Assembly (NCBI RefSeq): GCF_040436345.1
Contig: NC_133216.1
Location: 19,270,792 to 19,334,791 of the forward strand
Direction: 5' to 3'
Length of the DNA: 64,000 bases
DNA from: Pagrus major
Lineage: Eukaryota > Chordata > Actinopteri > Spariformes > Sparidae
Shown piece after piece: positions 1-8,335 of the stretch (positions are counted from its first letter, which is position 1; each line of letters begins with the position of its first letter). The notes below the pieces were generated by a model that had not been told where the DNA came from, searched no databases, and was given only the letters and a program-made list of their open reading frames with translations. A program made the position numbers and the translations under genes.

Positions 1-1065
1 AATGGATTTATTGCCAAGTGCAGGCAGGACGATGCTTTCCCGGACTTCTTGAATTACCATTGCATAATCCACCAACAAGCGTTATGCGCTAAAATGCTCA
101 ACATGAAAGAGATTATGGATGTGACAACGAAGATCGCCTGCTCTATTCGCGCCAGAGCTCTTCAAAGACGGTTATTCCGTGCACATCTGGAGAAGGCTGA
201 CTGCGACCACTCTGAGTTGTTGCTGCACACTGACGTGAGATGGCTTAGTCGAGGCAAATTCCTGCAAAGATTTCGAGAGCTCTGTCCGGAGATTAAGGAG
301 TTTTTCCGTGTAGCTGGACATGCAGAATACAAGCAACTAAGTGACGTTCAGTGGCTGTTAGACTTGGCATTTTTAGCCGATTTGACAAACATGTTGAATG
401 ACCTCAATCTAGAGCTGCAAGGAAAAGACAAAACAGTGATCAATATGATCAGCTCAGTTAATGCTTTCAAACGAAAGATGGGACATCTCTCCTCAAAGCT
501 GCAGCGCCATGATTTGGCAAACTTCCAGAACCTGGCGTCAGAGCTGGAGATGCAAGGGAAGGCCTGTGTGCAACTTGATAGTGCACGCTACACAGAGCAG
601 ATTGACAATCTTCTGTCAGAGTTTGACAAACGCTTTCAAGACTTTTCTTTGCTCGAGCCAGTCGCTACATTCATGTGCTATCCTTTTCGGGATGATGCTG
701 AGGTGGATTCACTCGCATCAAAAATTGCAACACTGTTTCACCTGAACTCTTCTGGAGTGGAGGATGAGATTTTGACACTGCAAGCCGACATTGAGCTGAA
801 GTCCAGAGCTCATGGACAGTTCTGGAACTTACTCACAGAGGTAAAGTACCCCAACATGAGGAAATGTGCTACCTCCTTGACTGCATTATTCGGCTCCACT
901 TATTTATGTGAGTCAGCCTTTTCTCACATGAAGATCATTAAGTCCAAGTACCGCTCCACCATGAGTGACAATCATTTGGAAGTGTGCTTGAGGCTGGCTG
1001 TCAGCAGCTACTGTCCGGACTACGCATCCCTGGCTGATTCAATTCAGTGCAAGTCATCAGAGTAA
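1..1065 (+). CDS. hAT-superfamily transposase, 3' part (partial)
   Basis: The frame is open from the first base and ends with TAA at 1063-1065, so the start lies left of the window; no ATG start can be chosen. The protein resembles the transposase-derived ZBED/SCAND3/GTF2IRD2 group. Visible features are a Cys/His segment (HCIIHQQALC), the LHTDVRWLSRGKFL block typical of the catalytic core, and a C-terminal hAT dimerisation region that includes LFGSTYLCESAFSHMK and a following IKSKYRS motif. The Glu in YLCES matches the conserved catalytic Glu of the family. In hAT elements this protein cuts and rejoins the transposon as an oligomer in the nucleus. There is no stop or frameshift in this part, so it is either young or under constraint. 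A right terminal inverted repeat follows about 170 bp downstream, which argues for a transposon copy rather than a domesticated gene. Confidence 0.85.
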   Translation, partial: NGFIAKCRQDDAFPDFLNYHCIIHQQALCAKMLNMKEIMDVTTKIACSIRARALQRRLFRAHLEKADCDHSELLLHTDVRWLSRGKFLQRFRELCPEIKEFFRVAGHAEYKQLSDVQWLLDLAFLADLTNMLNDLNLELQGKDKTVINMISSVNAFKRKMGHLSSKLQRHDLANFQNLASELEMQGKACVQLDSARYTEQIDNLLSEFDKRFQDFSLLEPVATFMCYPFRDDAEVDSLASKIATLFHLNSSGVEDEILTLQADIELKSRAHGQFWNLLTEVKYPNMRKCATSLTALFGSTYLCESAFSHMKIIKSKYRSTMSDNHLEVCLRLAVSSYCPDYASLADSIQCKSSE

Positions 1066-1268
1066 ACTCAGGTAATGACAAAAAATGTGCATAGTTAATT
1101 GTGTTGTGCAATATTGGCTCATGCGGTTATGCAAGGTACATCAACATACATTGTACAAAAAATCCTCAATATATTTATAAATAAATTAGCATTTTTGTAG
1201 TAGGTAGATCATTTTGCCTTGGTCATTTTATAAGTAGCTCGCATGCTGAAAAAGTGTGAGCACCCCTG
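1..1268 (+). mobile_element. hAT transposon, right part with terminal inverted repeat
   Basis: The transposase frame is followed by an AT-rich tail containing AATAAA near 1180. About 35 bp at 1234-1268 then have the form GTAGCTCGCATGCTGAAAAA...GAGCACCCCTG. Read on the other strand this begins CAGGGGTGCTCAC, the familiar hAT (Charlie-like) terminus. The element should end at 1268, and the following 8 bases (AGCTAACC) would be the target duplication. The left end is outside the window, so that duplication cannot be confirmed. It probably sits inside the larger TTAA-flanked element that ends near 2443. Confidence 0.7.
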
Positions 1269-1380
1269 AGCTAACCCCTGTCTCCGGCTCCAAAACAAAG
1301 TAGTGATTGCTTTACTGCGGGTAACGTGCAGGTCACTGTCCTTTAGCACAACATGCTAATGAATTAACGTAGCTCACCAT

Positions 1381-1562
1381 CCCCGTCTCCTCTGCGTGTT
1401 CACGGCGGAACAGCAGCTCACCGTCCGCGAACAACTGAGACGATTTCATACAATCTCCTCTGCTTGTTTACGGAGGAACAGTAGCTCACCGTCTGCGAAC
1501 AACTGAGACATTTCACCCCGTCTCCTCTGCTTGTTCACGGCCGAGCAGTGGTTCACCGGCCG
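1381..1562. repeat. Minisatellite, three copies of about 68 bp
   Basis: The block TCTCCTCTGC...TGTTCACGG...AACAGCAGCTCACCGTC...CAACTGAGAC recurs with TCTCCTC starting at 1386, 1454 and 1521, so the period is 68 and 67 bp. Copies differ by point changes and the third is incomplete. The block is GC-richer than its surroundings. It lies in the presumed interior of the TTAA element. Confidence 0.8.
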
Positions 1563-1740
1563 GTTAGAAGCGATAAAATCTCAATATCCTAATTCATTTT
1601 CTCAATTCACTGTCATGTTTTAAAAGAGTGTTGATATGACAAATTAACGTTTGGTAACATTAACATTATCGTGAATACTACGGCCAGTAAGCCCAACGTT
1701 GATAACTTCACGTTAGTTCAGCCTCATATTTACATCGACG

Positions 1741-1794
1741 GTTAGCGTTAGCGTTAGCGTTAGCGTTAGCGTTAGCGTTAGCGTTAGCGTTAGC
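1741..1794. repeat. (GTTAGC)9 hexamer array
   Basis: Nine exact copies of GTTAGC run without interruption. The unit resembles the vertebrate telomere unit TTAGGG with changed positions, but it is not telomeric. It lies about 50 bp beyond the splice donor of the minus-strand THAP exon, so it would fall in that gene's first intron. Confidence 0.95.
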
Positions 1795-1848
1795 TCATGT
1801 GCTAAACAGCCAAAGTAACACAAACTACACTGTTTTTTAAATACTTAC

Positions 1849-2127
1849 AGCTCCATCATTGACAGTGGGTATGGATCCATCTTTTAAGGGACAATCTTGT
1901 TGCCAGTCCAGCGTCCAGTCCTGACCCTGGTTGCTGAAGCAGTCCGGCGTGAAGTGACTGGCACAGACCGTAAAGCTTTTGCTCACTGAAGCTGGGACGT
2001 TTCCCTGATAAATAAAATGTAGCAGCTTCGCTCTGATATCCTCTTTGATAGGGAGGCCATGTAGCGAAACAGGAGGATCCGTGCATCCGACGACAGAGCA
2101 GCAGTGCTCGGCTTTCGGGTTGTACAT
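1849..2127 (-). CDS. THAP zinc-finger first exon (transposon-type gene, partial)
   Basis: Reading from the ATG at 2127-2125, the product has the C2CH THAP signature. Cys10-x4-Cys15 is followed by a Pro near residue 26, and Cys55-x2-His58 is followed by Phe59, giving the usual 35-50 residue spacing. THAP domains are N-terminal DNA-binding zinc fingers and normally begin within about 10 residues of the first Met. That is why I prefer this ATG to the upstream one at 2283. The exon ends at a strong donor (GAGCT then GTAAGTAT) in phase 0, so at least one more exon lies to the left. THAP fingers occur in host regulators and in P-element and Kolobok transposases. The TTAA-abutting terminus 313 bp upstream favours the transposon reading. 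No downstream exon was found between 1 and 1848. Confidence 0.6.
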
Positions 2128-2246
2128 GGTAGTGGTCAGGCCGTCGCGTACAAGTAAAGCGAGAACGAGAAAATGGCGGATCCTCGTCCAGGTAGCTGGC
2201 GTAGTGTGGGAGGAGATAGCCAGCGCGAGGACTGGAGTATGCAAAA

Positions 2247-2274
2247 GACCGGATTGTGACGTCACAATCCGGTC
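2247..2274. promoter_or_regulatory. 28-bp perfect palindrome centred on a CRE-type TGACGTCA site
   Basis: GACCGGATTGTGAC is followed directly by its exact reverse complement. The central 8 bases (2257-2264) are TGACGTCA, the consensus for CREB/ATF bZIP dimers. It lies 120 bp upstream of the THAP exon ATG. It could be a promoter element of that gene or a binding site for the encoded DNA-binding protein. The regulatory role is inference. Confidence 0.5.
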
Positions 2275-2741
2275 GAAATCCAAACAGTTCGTTTAGAGAC
2301 CCAATCCCTGACTCCAGTAGTTTACGAAATATTGACTTAGTTGTCGAAAAATCATGCTTAAGGGGTGGGGAGGCACTCCGGATACGCAAATATACATACT
2401 AAAGCAAGGAAAAAGTGAGTTTTGCATAATATGTCCCCTTTAAAGTCAGATGACAAAATAAGACCATTAAACTCGACACCACTCCTATACGAAGGAAACA
2501 TTCAACTACATTCATCTGTCATATTTACACCACACGGGACAGATGATGGAGACTGGACATTGGTTTCCCAGATTTTCAACTTCAAAGCATTTGCAGTCAG
2601 CTGAAGATGTGGCCTTTTAGTTTAGCATGTTAGCAAGATGGTGATATTTTCAAATGAAAATCAGGCAGACATTTGAAAAAAATCATGACTTGACAATTGC
2701 AATTTTAATAATTTGTTACAATCAAAATATACAACTTTCAA

Positions 2742-2814
2742 GCCTCGTTGGCGCAGTAGGCAGCGTGTCAGTCTCATAATCTCAAGGTTGTGAGTTCGAT
2801 CCTCACACGAGGCA
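2742..2814 (+). tRNA. tRNA-Met(CAT), elongator type, copy 1
   Basis: 73 nt with acceptor GCCTCGT/ACGAGGC, anticodon loop CTCATAA, T-arm GTGAG-TTCGATC-CTCAC and an A discriminator. The A box (TGGCGCAGTAGG) and B box are recognisable. A TTTT pol III terminator follows at 2819-2822. The anticodon stem has a C28-C42 mismatch because TCTGA has become TCTCA, so function is slightly doubtful. Confidence 0.85.
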
Positions 2815-3467
2815 GTTGTTTTAAAGGCAGATGACAACAAAACGCAATGGGGGAGACACATGGTCCACAGGTTGAACAGATAAGATTTCCGTAAAAATGA
2901 CAAACAAAACTGATTACAAGAATCTGACACAACAATCATGTCTGTCAGTTCTCTTGAGAAAGTTCATCTCATCCCAGCAATGTAGAATGTTGAGACAAAT
3001 TACTTACTGTAAAAAAGTAATGTACCAGTTATGTGCTGTAGGAATATAAGGGGCTCCTTCAATACCTGAATACCTTGTATTTGGAAACTTTACAAATACA
3101 CCGCATTTGTTTACTATTGTTACCCTTTGTGCAAAATGCAATTCAACTTTTTTCTCTTACGTCAATGATCAACTCTTAAGAGTCAACAATGTAAAAAGTG
3201 TTGTTGTCAATTGTTATTTCCATGATCAACAAAAAACAGTCAAGTTGAAAGGTGACAGCTCATCTTCAACTCTGAGGCCAAAATGGATGTGAAGTTTGGA
3301 AAATGTAAAAACTAAGTTGAAGTGTTAAGATTGTTTCATCAACGACGAACTGTCAATGTGAATGTATTCGCTCACCATTGAACATGTGACAAGAGGTCTA
3401 ACTGCCTTGTTAGCCCATCAGGCAGACATTGTGACAATTGATTTCAATCAGAAATATCAATTTTCAA

Positions 3468-3540
3468 GCCTCGTTGGCGCAGTAGGCAGCGCGTCAGTCT
3501 CATAATCTGAAGGTCGTGAGTTCAATCCTCACACGGGGCA
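3468..3540 (+). tRNA. tRNA-Met(CAT), elongator type, copy 2
   Basis: All four stems pair: acceptor GCCTCGT/ACGGGGC with one G-U, D stem GCGC/GCGC, anticodon stem TCAGT/TCTGA as in vertebrate tRNA-Met, and T stem GTGAG/CTCAC. The anticodon is CAT. The terminator TTTT is at 3545-3548. This is one of the two best copies of the array and probably delivers Met-tRNA for elongation. Confidence 0.93.
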
Positions 3541-4327
3541 GGTATTTTAAAGGCAGATGACAACAAAACACACTGGGGGACACATGGGTACACAGTTTGA
3601 ACTGAGCGTGTCAGTAGATTTCCATAAAAATGACAAACACACAACTCTTTGGAAGAATCTGACAGAAGCTACATGTGGGCCAGATTTCTACAGATATTTG
3701 ATCTCATCCCAGTGATGTAGAAAATTGGAGATACAAACTACAGAAGTGTTGTAGGAGTTATGTGCTGAAAGTCTTAGTATCGGGAAACTTTACAACATTC
3801 AGTCGCTATTGTTACATTGTTGGCGTGCATCTGTGATAGTCCTAGAGCTGCTCTCAGTCCAGCATCTCTCCTGCTTGTCAATGTTTGTTTTACACTATGC
3901 AGCTTAAATCTCTGACACCATACCTTACACTCATTCATGCACACACATTCACCACTGACACACTACCACATCACTGTCTTACAGCTTCTTGGTTGGAGTT
4001 ATATTGATAGTCTTGTGTTTCCTTCAACTTGCACTGGCCCTATTATGTCAACAGTCAACTCTAAAACCAATAAGGAGGCAGAGTTTTACAAATGTAAAAA
4101 GTTATAAAGTCGACGTGTTAAGATCGTTTTGTCAGTTGAGTGAAAAGATCAACGTGAACTGTCAATGTGAGTGGACTGGCTCACCTTTGAACATGTGACA
4201 AGGGCTGTAACTGCCTTGCTGGTACAAAAGGCAGACATTTAAAAAAATCGTGTGACTTGACAAATGCAATTGTGACAACTCACTCAATTATGTCAACAAG
4301 TCCCAATCACAATCTGGCTCATCTCAA

Positions 4328-4348
4328 GCCTAGTTGGCACAGTAGGCA
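4328..4348 (+). pseudogene. tRNA-Met relic, 5' part only
   Basis: GCCTAGTTGGCACAGTAGGC matches the first 20 bases of the tRNA-Met copies with two changes. It then passes directly into spacer text (ATACATTTGG). It lies 101 bp before copy 3. It looks like a recombination or deletion scar. Confidence 0.7.
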
Positions 4349-4428
4349 TACATTTGGAAAATAAATGAAAACTATGCCCCAGCTGCAACAATGACAATTT
4401 AGCTTGATCCAAAAGTGTCGCTTTCCAA

Positions 4429-4501
4429 GCTTCGTTGGCGCAGTAGGCAGCGCGTCAGTCTCATAATCTGAAGGTCGTCAGTTCAATCCTGACACGGGGC
4501 A
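4429..4501 (+). tRNA. tRNA-Met(CAT), copy 3, with a compensatory T-stem change
   Basis: 73 nt, anticodon CAT, D stem GCGC/GCGC, terminator TTTT at 4506-4509. The acceptor GCTTCGT/ACGGGGC pairs with two G-U pairs. The T stem is GTCAG/CTGAC, whereas the other copies have GTGAG/CTCAC. Both partners of the middle pair have changed (4479 and 4491), so pairing is kept. Confidence 0.9.
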
Positions 4502-4820
4502 GGTGTTTTAAAGGCAGATGACAACAAAACACAATGAGGGACACACAGATGTGCCAATAGATTGAATAAAAATGGAAAAACTCAGCCAATGCCAAAAATC
4601 TAATTCAGCTTAAATCCCTTAACATCATACCTCAGACTCATCCATGAAGAAACAAAACTGACTACCAACCTGCGTTGTGTTAATATTTCTTTGTTCTAGT
4701 TGTATTCTTACTCTTGTGTTTCCTTTAACCTGTCTTTACTCTGATTATGTCATTTGTGTCATGTCTCTCATTGCGCTGGGTCATGACCCCAAATCATCTC
4801 AGGTTGATTGTAGCCTTTGT

Positions 4821-4846
4821 CGTGAGATCGAGTGACACACGGGACA
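4821..4846 (+). pseudogene. tRNA-Met relic, 3' part only
   Basis: CGTGAGATCGAGTGACACAC followed by GGGACA is a degraded T-arm and acceptor strand of the tRNA-Met copies. It is followed by the same GGTGTTTTAAAG trailer as the functional copies. The trailer's TTAA (4853-4856) corresponds to the site where the element at 2443 abuts the first array copy. Confidence 0.65.
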
Positions 4847-5153
4847 GGTGTTTTAAAGTCAGATGACAAAATAAGACCATTAAACTCGACACCACTCCTA
4901 TACGAAGGAAACATTCAACTACATTCATCTGTCATATTTACACCACACGGGACAGATGATGGAGACTGGACATTGGTTTCCCAGATTTTCAACTTCAAAG
5001 CATTTGCAGTCAACTGAAGATGTGGCCTTTTAGTTTAGCATGTTAGCAAGATGGTGATATTTTCAAATGAAAATCAGGCAGACGTTTAAAAAAATGATGA
5101 CTTGACAATTGCAATCGTGACAATTTGTTACAATCAAAATATACATCTTTCAA

Positions 5154-5226
5154 GGCTCGTTGGCGCAGTAGGCAGCGTGTCAGTCTCATAATCTGAAGGT
5201 CGTGAGTTCAATCCTCACACGAGGCA
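5154..5226 (+). tRNA. tRNA-Met(CAT), copy 4
   Basis: 73 nt, anticodon CAT, intact D, anticodon and T stems, terminator TTTT at 5231-5234. The acceptor begins GGCTCGT instead of GCCTCGT, leaving a G2-G71 mismatch. Its upstream flank is nearly identical to that of copy 1. Possibly still transcribed; aminoacylation may be impaired. Confidence 0.82.
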
Positions 5227-5354
5227 GGTGTTTTAAAGGCTGATGACAACAAAACACAATGGGGGACACATGGTACATAGGTTGAACTGAATATGTTAGT
5301 AGATTTGCATAAAAATGACAAACACACAACTGATTGCGAAACATTTGACAGAAG

Positions 5355-5519
5355 TTCTAAGTTCTGTATCGTAGTAACTGGACTTGTTTCAGTTTCTTCA
5401 ACACGTTTCACCTCTCATCCAAGATGCTTCTTCAGTTCTAACTAACTGGAGGGGTCTGCAAACCCCTCCTAGAATTACATTACCATGAACCAGCTGGCTG
5501 AGAACCTTCATCAACAATC
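5355..5519. mobile_element. 165-bp interspersed-repeat insertion with 9-bp duplication
   Basis: The stretch containing ACACGTTTCACCTCTCATCC and AAGATGCTTCTTCAGTTCTA interrupts the copy-4 spacer. It is flanked by TGACAGAAG on both sides (5346-5354 and 5520-5528). The matching place after copy 2 has a single AATCTGACAGAAGCTAC without the insert. The GTTTCACCTCTCATCC motif is, as I recall, part of a common teleost retroelement-derived repeat. Confidence 0.6.
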
Positions 5520-6130
5520 TGACAGAAGCTACATGTGGGCCAGACTTCTACAGAAAACTGATCATGTCCCAGTGGTGGAGAATATTGGAGACACAAACTG
5601 ACAAGAGTGTTGTACAAGTTATGTGCTGTAAGTCTTAGTTTTTCAATACATGAACTTTTACTTGGAAACTTTACAAATACACATTCAGTTGGTATTGTTA
5701 CATTGTTGGCTGTGCATCTGTGATAGTCCTAGAGCTGCTCTCAGTCCAGCATCTCTCCTGTTTGTCTCTGTTTGTTTAATGCTATGCAGCGTGAATCTCT
5801 GACACCATACCTTACAATCATTCATGCACACACATTCACCACTGATGAAACTGACTACATCACTGTATTACAACTTCTTTGTTGAAGTTATATTGTGCTT
5901 CCTTAAACTTGCACTGGCCCTCTTTAGTCAAAAGTCAACTCTAAGGCCAATAAGGACGCAGAGTTTAAAAAATGTAAAAAGTAATCAAGTAGACGTGTTA
6001 AGATCGCTTCGTCAATTGTTGAGTGAAAAGGTCAACAGGTGCTCTAACTGCCCAGCTGGTACAATACGCAGACGTTTGAAAAAATCATGCGACTTGACAA
6101 TTGCAATCGTGAAAACTCATAACAAAGACA

Positions 6131-6203
6131 ATGTTGTTGGCGCAGTAGGCAGAGCGTCTGTCTCATAATCTGAAGGTTGTGAGTTCGAGCCTCACACAGG
6201 GCA
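6131..6203 (+). pseudogene. tRNA-Met copy 5, degenerate
   Basis: The anticodon loop CTCATAA and T-arm GTGAG-TTCGAGC-CTCAC survive. The 5' acceptor strand (ATGTTGT) no longer pairs with ACAGGGC, the anticodon stem has a T-T mismatch (TCTGT/TCTGA), and the trailer GGTGTGTTGAAGG lacks the TTTT terminator. It is therefore a probable pseudogene. Confidence 0.75.
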
Positions 6204-6450
6204 GGTGTGTTGAAGGCAGATGATGACAAAATACAATGAGGGAGACACAGATGTGCCTATAGATTGAATAAAAATGGAAAAGCTCAAAATCAAATTCAGC
6301 ATAAATCCCTTAACAGCCTCATCCATGAAGATGACAAAATATGAAGAAAAAATTCAACTGTCCTATTTACATCACACTGGTCAGATGATGGAGACTGGAC
6401 ATTGGTTTCCAGGTTTTTCAACTTCCAAGCATTTGCAACCAGCCCGTCAT

Positions 6451-8040
6451 ATTATTACTGATGCCTTTTCATTCGAGTCTTTTTCTATATCTCTCAAGGC
6501 TGTTTCCTGTTCCAGTGGTTGCTGTGGCAACCCTTCCTGTGCTGTTATCATTGAATAGCAGTCTCCCTCCTTCAGCCCAACGATCACATACTACAGGCCA
6601 ACAACCAGCCAGTCATTTGTCCATCCATCCATCCATCCATCCATCCATCCATCCATCCATCCATCCATCCACCCCTGACTGGTTTCCGAGTTATTCTAAG
6701 AGAAAGAGATTCAACAAAACAAAGTAGCCTTTTCTCAGTCCCTAAGGAGATGGGCAAGATTGAAGAAGAAACATACAGGGAGATTAGAGTAAGCAGAATT
6801 AAGATTAAGGTTAAAACAGCGAAGTAAATAGAGAGAGAGACTATAGGGAAAGGCAGATCAATCAGAAGAGAGAGAGAGAGAAGGTCAGAGAGGGGGGTTT
6901 GAACTCATCATTCCTACAAGGCTGTTTTTGTGTCTGTCAGCAGCTTCTTATCTTTTCCTTGAGGGCAAACACAAATACACACACACACACACACAGAAAA
7001 ATGTCAACTCGCTTTGTCTTACAGATTAGGCAGTTCACAGGCCGTGTTTTTTTTCTCTTAAACATACATCCAGATGACACTACAGTAAGGTACCGCCAAT
7101 GATGCATTCTCATTCTATACCTGGTGTTGTGTTTTTTAAACCGTAGTTTAACCACTCAGTCATGCTTCACATGCATTTCTCATTCCTATAATTTTTTTCT
7201 CATGTACTTCTTCGTTTTTCTCTCATCCCCTCTGTCTCATGATGCTTTCTTTGTATTTCTTATCAGGACAAATCACCACCCTGCTGTCACCGGGGAAACC
7301 AGGAAATCAAACCAATAAAAGATGGAGGGTAACATGTGAGGAGCTTAATTTAAAAGCTCTGTTTCCGTATCTGTCTCCGGTCTGCCCTTTATCTTGTTCG
7401 ATTTTTTTTATATCACATTTGTCATTTCCCACATTCCCCTTTCCCTGATGGTGTTACTTTAAGTGCATATCTGGAAGTAGTGTTAAAGGGACTGTCGATT
7501 TTCAATCTAACCATCATGTTTTAGTCATGGGGGTGGCCGCTAACATACATAATGCTTCCAAGCACTCACATAGCCACCCAAACCGTTTTCATAGCTCATT
7601 CTTTAGTTGATGGTTGTGGGCAAGGCTTGACAATTTACTCCAGGGAGATGAGCTGCACTTAAGAGGAGCTTGTACTACAGCGAGGGCCATTTTTGAGGAA
7701 TCTGAAGACCAACTTGTAATGGCAAAGTGGCAAATACACATCCAGTGGCAAAGCAAATTCACCTCATGGCTTCACGTGGCGTTTAACTTTGGTTAACATT
7801 GACCGGCGAAATTGGCACTTCAACCAATAGCCAAGACGTGTGTGTGGTTGAGCCCTTTAATGGACTTCAAACCAGCAAACTGAGTTGTATGTGCCTCACA
7901 TCCTGCACTGCCCACATTCAGCCCCTGCAGTTGATGGACTGTGTGTCATCTTCAGAGTTTAAAGCTGCACTAATCAATATGTTTACAGAAACAACTGATC
8001 AAATGACTACATGTAATGAGTCACAGCCAGAGGAATGAAG
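6451..8040. other. No gene seen; simple repeats
   Basis: Apart from the CCAT array this stretch holds a purine-rich patch at 6830-6895 and a short (CA)n at 6977-6995. The rest is AT-rich sequence. Open frames here are short and resemble no family I know. Confidence 0.5.
6621..6671. repeat. (CCAT)n microsatellite
   Basis: About 12.5 uninterrupted CCAT units. Similar CCATCC runs often sit at the edges of fish retroposon-derived repeats, but no flanking element is clear here. Confidence 0.95.
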
Positions 8041-8335
8041 CTGATCCGTACTCTGATGGTACGGCAGCGGATACTTCTGTATCATTTGCCAGATGGCAGC
8101 AGGCTGAATGGACTGTGGCTGGGGTAGGTGTTGTCTTTAAGTATACCCAGAGCCAGGAGAGTTAAGTTTTCCAATCAGCTTCATGGATGAGATTGTACTG
8201 AATGCTGAGCCGAAGTTAACAAACAGCATTCTGATGTAGCTGTTGCAATTTTCAATGTGTGTGAAGAGTGGAGGGCAGTGGATTTGGCAATAATCACTAA
8301 TAGGCTGCCCAATTCGCCATATCAACTTTATATAT
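8041..8335 (-). pseudogene. LINE reverse transcriptase fragment, copy 1
   Basis: Minus-strand frame 8325-8137 contains SYIRMLFVNFGSAFSTI, matching motif A of non-LTR reverse transcriptases (LFVDFSSAFNTI in intact fish LINEs). The catalytic Asp has become Asn, so it is inactive. The adjoining 8060-8125 sequence (TGCCAGATGGCAGCAGGCTG and following) also looks LINE-derived. A second relic is at 10445. Confidence 0.65.

Larger units (their letters stand above)
1269..2443 (-). mobile_element. TTAA-abutting element with THAP exon, right end (Kolobok-like)
   Basis: The right end reads GCATAATATGTCCCC then TTTAA, so from outside it begins TTAAAGGGGACATATTATGC. Sequence homologous to the tRNA array starts exactly at TTAA (2440-2443). 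The corresponding position in the second array copy (TTAA at 4853-4856) has no element. A TTAA target plus a THAP domain fits the Kolobok superfamily. The left end is not in the window, and the hAT copy at 1-1268 appears to be nested in it or adjacent to it. Confidence 0.5.
2440..6450 (+). repeat. Tandem tRNA-Met locus with higher-order duplication
   Basis: Five tRNA-Met copies start at 2742, 3468, 4429, 5154 and 6131, with spacings of 726, 961, 725 and 977 bp. Spacers are themselves repeated. 2440-2740 and 4853-5153 are almost identical, with only a few differences. 3672-4150 is homologous to 5525-6040. A third, more diverged copy of the 2530-2600 segment occurs at about 6380-6440. The pattern implies repeated unequal exchange of blocks carrying one or two tRNA genes. 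The open frames in these spacers show no protein family. Confidence 0.85.

Noticed and set aside
461-745. Second plus-strand frame of 94 residues inside the hAT region
   Set aside because: It overlaps the conserved transposase frame in another phase and has no family signature.
1741-1794. Interstitial telomere repeat
   Set aside because: The unit is GTTAGC, not TTAGGG, so I list it only as a hexamer array.
1856-2389. 177-residue minus-strand frame overlapping the THAP exon
   Set aside because: It lies in a different phase from the frame with the C2CH motif and correct donor, and has no domain.
6044-6229. Minus-strand frame over tRNA-Met copy 5
   Set aside because: It is antisense to the tRNA relic; homologous frames elsewhere in the array are not conserved.
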